This document shows positions 59,559-64,000 of a stretch of DNA of 64,000 nucleotides, piece by piece (position 1 is the stretch's first letter; the number at the start of each line of letters is the position of its first letter). Position numbers and translations under genes: made by a program. Source of the DNA: Veillonellaceae bacterium (GTDB taxonomy: Bacteria > Bacillota > Negativicutes > Veillonellales > Dialisteraceae). Where the stretch lies: positions 631,001 through 695,000 of the forward strand of contig DAJPGA010000001.1 in NCBI GenBank assembly GCA_025992895.1, read 5' to 3'. The notes under the pieces were generated by a model that was not told the DNA's origin, searched no databases, and saw only the letters and a program-made list of their open reading frames with translations.

Positions 59559-60851
59559 ATGATTCCAAGGTACACACGCCCTGAAATGGGCAAGATTTGG
59601 GACGAAAGAAATGAATGGCAGACAATGCTGGATGTCGAGATCGCAGCCTGCGAAGCAAACGCGAAACTGGGCCGCATTCCTGAAGAAGCCGTCAAGGTCA
59701 TCAAGGAAAAGGCAAACTTCGACGTAGACCGCATTCATGAAATCGACCATGAAATCAACCATGACATCATCGCTTTCCTGACAAACGTCGGCGAATACGT
59801 AGGCGATGAAGCCAAGTACATCCACATGGGCCTGACCTCCACCGATGTCAAGGATACCGGACTCAATGTCCAGATCAAACAGGCATCCCAGGTCCTCATT
59901 GCCGATCTGGAAAAACTCGCAGAAGTCCTGAAGAGAAGAGCTGTGGAATTCAAGTACACACCAACCATCGGCAGAACACACGGCGTCCATGCTGAACCGA
60001 CCACCTTCGGCCTGAAGATTCTGCTCTGGTACTCCGAAACCCTCCGCAACATCGAAAGAATGAAACGTGCTGCTAAAGAAATGGCAGTCGGCAAACTCTC
60101 CGGTGCTGTCGGCACTTATGCGGATATCGATCCATTCGTAGAAACCTACGTATGCCAGAAACTCGGCCTCACTCCTGAAGTCGTAGCTACCCAGGTCGTT
60201 CAGCGCGATCACCATGCTGAATACATCACAACCCTCGGCGTCATTGCAGGCGTTCTTTCCCAGATCGCTCTGGAAGTCCGCCACCTGCAGAGAACCGAGG
60301 TCAGAGAAGCAGAAGAATACTTCAGCCCGAAACAGAAAGGCTCCTCCGCAATGCCACATAAGAGAAACCCGGTCAAATCCGAAAGAATCTGCGGCATGGC
60401 AAGAGTCATCCAGGGCTACAGCGTACCGGCATTCGAAGACATTCCGCTCTGGCATGAAAGAGATATTTCCCACTCTTCCGTAGAACGTGTCATCATTCCG
60501 GATGCTACCATCGCTCTTGACTACATCCTGGACCAGACGACCAGCCTGATCGACAAGCTCCTCGTTTATCCGGAAAAGATGATGGCTGACCTGAACCTCA
60601 CCGGCGGCCTCATTTACAGCCCGAGAGTACTCCTGGCCCTCGTTGCCAAAGGCGCTTACAGAGACACCGCTTACCGCTGGGTACAGAGAAACGCTATGAA
60701 ACGCTGGCTGCAGGGTGAAGATTTCTACGAAAACCTCTGCAAAGACGAAGACGTCAGAAAGTATCTGAACGAAGAAGAAATCAAGGCATGCTTCGACTAC
60801 AAGCCGATGCTCGTCCATGTCGATGAAATCTTCGCAAGATTCGGACTTTAA
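59559..60851 (+). CDS. purB: Adenylosuccinate lyase
   Basis: The 430-residue enzyme has the lyase signature KGSSAMPHKRNP, the base-bearing TIGRTHGVHAEPTTF and MGLTSTDVKDT. It splits adenylosuccinate and SAICAR, serving two steps of purine synthesis. Length is normal. It starts one base after the stop of the FAD protein gene and is followed by a terminator. No other pur gene is in the window. Confidence 0.96.
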   Translation: MIPRYTRPEMGKIWDERNEWQTMLDVEIAACEANAKLGRIPEEAVKVIKEKANFDVDRIHEIDHEINHDIIAFLTNVGEYVGDEAKYIHMGLTSTDVKDTGLNVQIKQASQVLIADLEKLAEVLKRRAVEFKYTPTIGRTHGVHAEPTTFGLKILLWYSETLRNIERMKRAAKEMAVGKLSGAVGTYADIDPFVETYVCQKLGLTPEVVATQVVQRDHHAEYITTLGVIAGVLSQIALEVRHLQRTEVREAEEYFSPKQKGSSAMPHKRNPVKSERICGMARVIQGYSVPAFEDIPLWHERDISHSSVERVIIPDATIALDYILDQTTSLIDKLLVYPEKMMADLNLTGGLIYSPRVLLALVAKGAYRDTAYRWVQRNAMKRWLQGEDFYENLCKDEDVRKYLNEEEIKACFDYKPMLVHVDEIFARFGL

Positions 60852-60875
60852 TCAAAAAGCTGAAGGCTTATGAGG

Positions 60876-60905
60876 ATCCGCCTGCCAACGCGGGCGGATT
60901 TCTCA
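60876..60905 (+). terminator. Terminator after purB
   Basis: ATCCGCC pairs with GGCGGAT, followed by TTCTC. It has a short T-run and moderate strength. Confidence 0.6.
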
Positions 60906-60933
60906 CACATAAGCCGAAGAAGGAGCACCATTC

Positions 60934-61572
60934 ATGAACTTGACAGTCATCCTTGTCATTATCCTCACGACCGTCCTTTTCGTTCTGAACTACCGCATGC
61001 TGCAGATGAAGAAGAACGTGACGAACATCGTGGACCAGATCGTCGCAGCCCACAGCCGCGATAAAAACTTCAAGAACCAGGAATTCCTGCACTACTACAA
61101 ATCCAACGGCAACATCTGGCTCTCCGCCATGGAGCCGATGTTCAGGAAATCCCTCACGCTGAAAGCAGCCGTCTGCGTATTCAGCATCGTAGGCGCCCTC
61201 GTCATGATCGGCCTTGCCTACGTAGAGGACATCTACATCCTGGCCGTCTATCCCTTCCTTCTTCTCGTATTCCTCATCAAACTGGCGATGGACATCGAAC
61301 TCGTCTCCTCTGATGACAAGAAAAACGCGAAGAAATCCATGTCCAACTACGTGAAACTCTACCCGAACGATCCCACAGCCAAGGGCATCAAAGAAGGCAA
61401 GACAGACAAACTCCACGTATGGTACATGACAGCCAAGAAAACCTCCGTCCAGACCGGCCGTCTGGGCAAAGGCGGCGAAGCCCAGGAAGCCATCGCCAAA
61501 GCACAGGAAGGCAAAGGCCCCAAAGGCCCGAGACCCCCAAGACCCGGATTCAGAAAACCAGGCAGAAGATAA
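60934..61572 (+). CDS. Hypothetical membrane protein
   Basis: The 212-residue protein has one N-terminal membrane helix (LTVILVIILTTVLFVLNY), a short coiled stretch and two more helices (about 75-120). A cytoplasmic, Gly/Pro/Lys-rich tail ends GPKGPRPPRPGFRKPGRR. I recognise no domain. The basic, disordered tail could bind RNA or another acidic partner, which is speculation. It lies between two terminators. Confidence 0.6.
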   Translation: MNLTVILVIILTTVLFVLNYRMLQMKKNVTNIVDQIVAAHSRDKNFKNQEFLHYYKSNGNIWLSAMEPMFRKSLTLKAAVCVFSIVGALVMIGLAYVEDIYILAVYPFLLLVFLIKLAMDIELVSSDDKKNAKKSMSNYVKLYPNDPTAKGIKEGKTDKLHVWYMTAKKTSVQTGRLGKGGEAQEAIAKAQEGKGPKGPRPPRPGFRKPGRR

Positions 61573-61581
61573 AAAAACAAA

Positions 61582-61617
61582 AAGAGATGCACAACAAAAC
61601 GCTGTGCATCTTTTTTA
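61582..61617 (+). terminator. Terminator after the membrane protein gene
   Basis: GATGCACA and TGTGCATC pair around an A-rich loop, flanked by AAAAAGA and T6. Confidence 0.85.
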
Positions 61618-61985
61618 TGTGGGGTTCTATACTCGCCTTCCCAGACGGGGAAGAATGCCTTTGACCTTGCTCTGGAAGAGAAGGTGCGCCGTATACCAGT
61701 TGATAGTAGCGGTAGCAATACAAATGTCTCATAAGTTAGTGTACGGGGCGGATGAGTTGCATTTCCTCAAGGCAAAGCCTTGGTTTTATGGTTTTCAAGA
61801 GGGTTGATTACCGACAGCCGTCAGGCTGGTTGTAAGGTTTTTTACGAACGAAGTTCGGTTTAAGGGTGTTTGACCTTGCCTCGTAGAGGAAGGTGGCGCG
61901 CATGCGCCGAATGAAGTTCATCTCCCGCGCAGCTTGCTGCGGTTGTAAGGGTTTTTACGAACGAAGTTCTGTTGTACGGTTTTCT
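61618..61985. repeat. Longest uninterrupted run of hairpin modules
   Basis: Modules in order include CCTTCCC-AGAC-GGGGAAG near 61639, CAAGGC-AAA-GCCTTG near 61770, CAGCC-GTCA-GGCTG (61815-61828), CGAAC-GAA-GTTCG (61845-61857), GGCGC-GCAT-GCGCC (61895-61908), GCAGC-TT-GCTGC (61929-61940) and CGAAC-GAA-GTTC again near 61960. Most are followed by GGTT(T/G)TANGGTTTT-like linkers. Confidence 0.75.
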
Positions 61986-62001
61986 AATCTCCAAAGCCCC
62001 C

Positions 62002-62877
62002 TCATCTCAGCTCCTTCTCCAGCTCTTCCAGCAGAATCTTTGCCGCCGGCGTGAATGCCTGGTACTTCTTCCATATGACATGCATGGGCGAGGAGAGCTC
62101 GGGGGAGAGCGGGATGAAGACGAGGCCGCTTCCCTTTCCTGTATGGACAAGATTGTCAAAGCCGATGGGGTATCCGAGTCCTTCTTTCACCATGAGCGTC
62201 GTATTAAAAAGAAGATCGTACGTCGCCGCGATGTGGAGGCGGGGCGTTTCTTCTCCGAACCAGGAAAGCAGTTCTTCCTGCATGCCCTGACGGGACACGA
62301 TGAGAGGAAGCTCCTTCAATTCATCAAGTGTGATGCAGGATTTTCCTGCCAGCGGATCATCGTCCCTTGCAATGATGCCCCAGCAGTCCTTGTAGGGGAC
62401 AGTGAGGCAGTTGTACTTGGAAAGATCGGCGCTCTGCACGATGACAGCCATGTCGAGGAGACCCTTGTCGATACGTTCCGTCACGGCATCCGTCCCGCTG
62501 CTGTAGAAATGGAAGTGGATATTCGGGTACCGCTTCTGCACCACGCGCGCAGCATGCATGAAAAAGGACAGCCCGGACGATTCCGCGCACCCGATGCGGA
62601 TATCGCCGCCGGTGATTTCATCCAGTGATTTGAATTCAGAAGCCGTCTTGTCCACCATGTCGAGGATATCCTCCGCGCGTTTCCGGAGAAGCTGCCCTTC
62701 GTCCGTCAGATGGATGCGGTGGCTGCTCCTGACAAAAAGGGGCCGGCCCAGTTTCTCCTCCAGCTCCTTCAGCTGCCGTGACAGCGTCGGCTGCGACACG
62801 TGGAGAAAAGCCGCCGCCTTCGTGATATTCTCTTCCCTCGCCACTTCCAGAAAGTATCGTAATACACGGATTTCCAT
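62002..62877 (-). CDS. LysR-family transcriptional regulator
   Basis: The 291-residue regulator has an N-terminal HTH (NITKAAAFLHVSQPTLSRQLKELEEKLG) and an effector domain starting GDIRIGCAESSGLSFF. It is divergent from an aldo/keto reductase gene with a 142-bp AT-rich gap and probably regulates it. The effector is unknown. Confidence 0.87.
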   Translation of the reverse strand: MEIRVLRYFLEVAREENITKAAAFLHVSQPTLSRQLKELEEKLGRPLFVRSSHRIHLTDEGQLLRKRAEDILDMVDKTASEFKSLDEITGGDIRIGCAESSGLSFFMHAARVVQKRYPNIHFHFYSSGTDAVTERIDKGLLDMAVIVQSADLSKYNCLTVPYKDCWGIIARDDDPLAGKSCITLDELKELPLIVSRQGMQEELLSWFGEETPRLHIAATYDLLFNTTLMVKEGLGYPIGFDNLVHTGKGSGLVFIPLSPELSSPMHVIWKKYQAFTPAAKILLEELEKELR

Positions 62878-63019
62878 GGAACACCTCCTTATTTCTTCAT
62901 TGTACAGGAAAGAGCAGGTATTTGAAATATGAATATCTAGGAATAATTAAAGAGTATTTTAAATATCTCGCAAAAATGAGTAGAATAAAGTCCTAAATGA
63001 AATATGGAAGGTGAACGAC

Positions 63020-63970
63020 ATGACAGAAAAGAAATTACCGCCCCTCGCACTGGGCGCATGGTCCTGGGGAGCCGGCATGGCTGGCGGAGACCAGGTTTTC
63101 GGAAATCACTACTTCGAGGACGACCTCCGTCCCGTTTTTGATAAAGCCATGGAAAAAGGACTGACCCTCTGGGACACGGCAGCTGTCTATGGAGAAGGAA
63201 CGTCTGAAAGGATCCTGGGCAATTTCGTGAAGGACGTGCCAAGAGAAGACGTCCTCATTTCTACGAAATTTACCCCGCAGATCGCAGGCCCCGGGGAAGA
63301 CGCCATGGAGAAGATGCTGGAGGGAAGCCTCTCCCGTCTTCACACGGACTACGTGGATATCTACTGGATCCACAACCCGATGGACGTCGAACGCTGGACG
63401 AAGGATCTCATCCCCCTCGCTAAGAGCGGAAAGATCAGGAAAATCGGCGTTTCTAATCATAACCTTGATGAAATCAAAAGAGCGCAGGAAATTCTGGCAG
63501 AAGGCGGACTTTCCATTTCCGCCATCCAGAACCATTACAGCCTCCTGCACCGCTCCTCTGAAAAAGCGGGCATCCTGGATTACTGCAAAGAGCACGGCAT
63601 CACATTCTTCTCCTACATGGTATTGGAGCAGGGCGCGCTCTCCGGCAGGTACGACGAAGCGCATCCATTTCCTGAAGGAACAGGGCGCGGCAATTCCTAT
63701 AATCCGTACTGGAAGGAGATCGGGAAACTCGTCGAAGCATTGAGGGAAATCGGAAGGGCGCATGAAGCAAAGCCGTCCCAGATCGCAGGCGCATGGGCGA
63801 TTGCCAAAGGGACGCTTCCGATTATCGGCGTGACGAAAGTCTATCAGGTGGAAGAAGCCGCAAAGATGGCGGACATCCATCTGACCGGAGATGAAATCAG
63901 CAGCCTGGAAAGTCTGGCGGACAAGGCCGGCATTTCCACGCTCCGTGAATGGGAAAAGGAGATGGCATGA
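63020..63970 (+). CDS. Aldo/keto reductase
   Basis: The 316-residue TIM-barrel NADPH reductase has the tetrad Asp in LWDTAAVYGEG with Tyr in the same stretch, Lys in ISTKF and His in YWIHNPMD. NAD(P)-binding residues are in IIGVTKVYQVEEAAK. It reduces aldehydes or ketones. ATG 63020 is chosen over the GTG at 63011 because GGAAGG is well placed. It overlaps the next gene by ATGA. Confidence 0.88.
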   Translation: MTEKKLPPLALGAWSWGAGMAGGDQVFGNHYFEDDLRPVFDKAMEKGLTLWDTAAVYGEGTSERILGNFVKDVPREDVLISTKFTPQIAGPGEDAMEKMLEGSLSRLHTDYVDIYWIHNPMDVERWTKDLIPLAKSGKIRKIGVSNHNLDEIKRAQEILAEGGLSISAIQNHYSLLHRSSEKAGILDYCKEHGITFFSYMVLEQGALSGRYDEAHPFPEGTGRGNSYNPYWKEIGKLVEALREIGRAHEAKPSQIAGAWAIAKGTLPIIGVTKVYQVEEAAKMADIHLTGDEISSLESLADKAGISTLREWEKEMA

Positions 63971-64000
63971 TGAAAGTACTGGGCATTTGCGTAAGCGCAA
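63967..64000 (+). CDS. Start of a probable flavodoxin-fold/FMN reductase gene (partial)
   Basis: Only MMKVLGICVSA is visible before the window ends. The 'MKVLGI..S' start is common in NADPH-dependent FMN reductase-like proteins. It overlaps the aldo/keto reductase stop by ATGA and is in the same operon. Confidence 0.45.
   Translation, partial: MMKVLGICVSA

Overview
The window looks like chromosome from a Negativicutes bacterium, a Firmicutes lineage with an outer membrane. The evidence is an lpxC-fabZ-lpxA lipid A block beside Firmicutes-type features: a CIRCE operator, a DtxR/MntR regulator, larEBC, and many short terminators. A Dialister-like member of the Veillonellaceae is my best guess, but this is inference from gene content and no search was run. 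No rRNA, tRNA or CRISPR array was recognised.

Layout. 1-138 is the tail of a glycosyltransferase. 261-5346 is a compact type IV pilus / type II secretion-like operon: major pseudopilin, prepilin peptidase, four minor prepilins, a PilM/PilN-like fusion and PilO. It runs into a divergent shikimate-kinase-like gene and pfkA (5273-6914). 9212-14147 holds a LysR regulator with a divergent AEC transporter, a flavin reductase-like protein, a lipoprotein, a DUF523 protein and a ROK sugar kinase. 14630-17164 encodes a PAS / degenerate GGDEF / EAL protein. 17591-20406 is an iron-siderophore ABC locus whose ATPase gene carries an in-frame TGA. 20802-22229 is an MFS exporter. 25508-28883 is lpxC-fabZ-lpxA-lpxA on the minus strand with two tandem lpxA genes. 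29652-35535 joins nickel-pincer cofactor genes larE-larB-larC to a zinc-type ABC system (znuCBA); LarC carries a very large His/Cys-rich insertion. 35759-36319 is a CIRCE-controlled hsp20. 36790-39964 has three consecutive biotin-synthase paralogs. 42476-47016 has a GldA-like dehydrogenase and a heterodimeric ABC exporter. The rest is small operons: secreted DUF3298-like proteins, LysE, SIMPL, GNAT, ridA plus a broken nitroreductase, DUF2156, an Eis-like protein, GIY-YIG, mntR, a FAD protein with purB, and a LysR regulator with an aldo/keto reductase.

Three copies of one IS3-family element are present (7092-8819, 22416-24144, 40345-42081). They differ at the A9/A10 slippery tract, and one carries an 8-bp frameshifting duplication. 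Two copies sit in the same CCTT site of a repeated intergenic element, and an empty version of that site lies at 57759-57762.

The most unusual signal is the intergenic DNA. At least a dozen gaps are filled by a mosaic of short modules, each a small perfect hairpin with a 2-4 nt loop. The arm sequences change freely while pairing and flanks are kept. These modules are framed by a recurring terminator family and by a 133-bp module present three times. This is the best candidate here for an undescribed element family.
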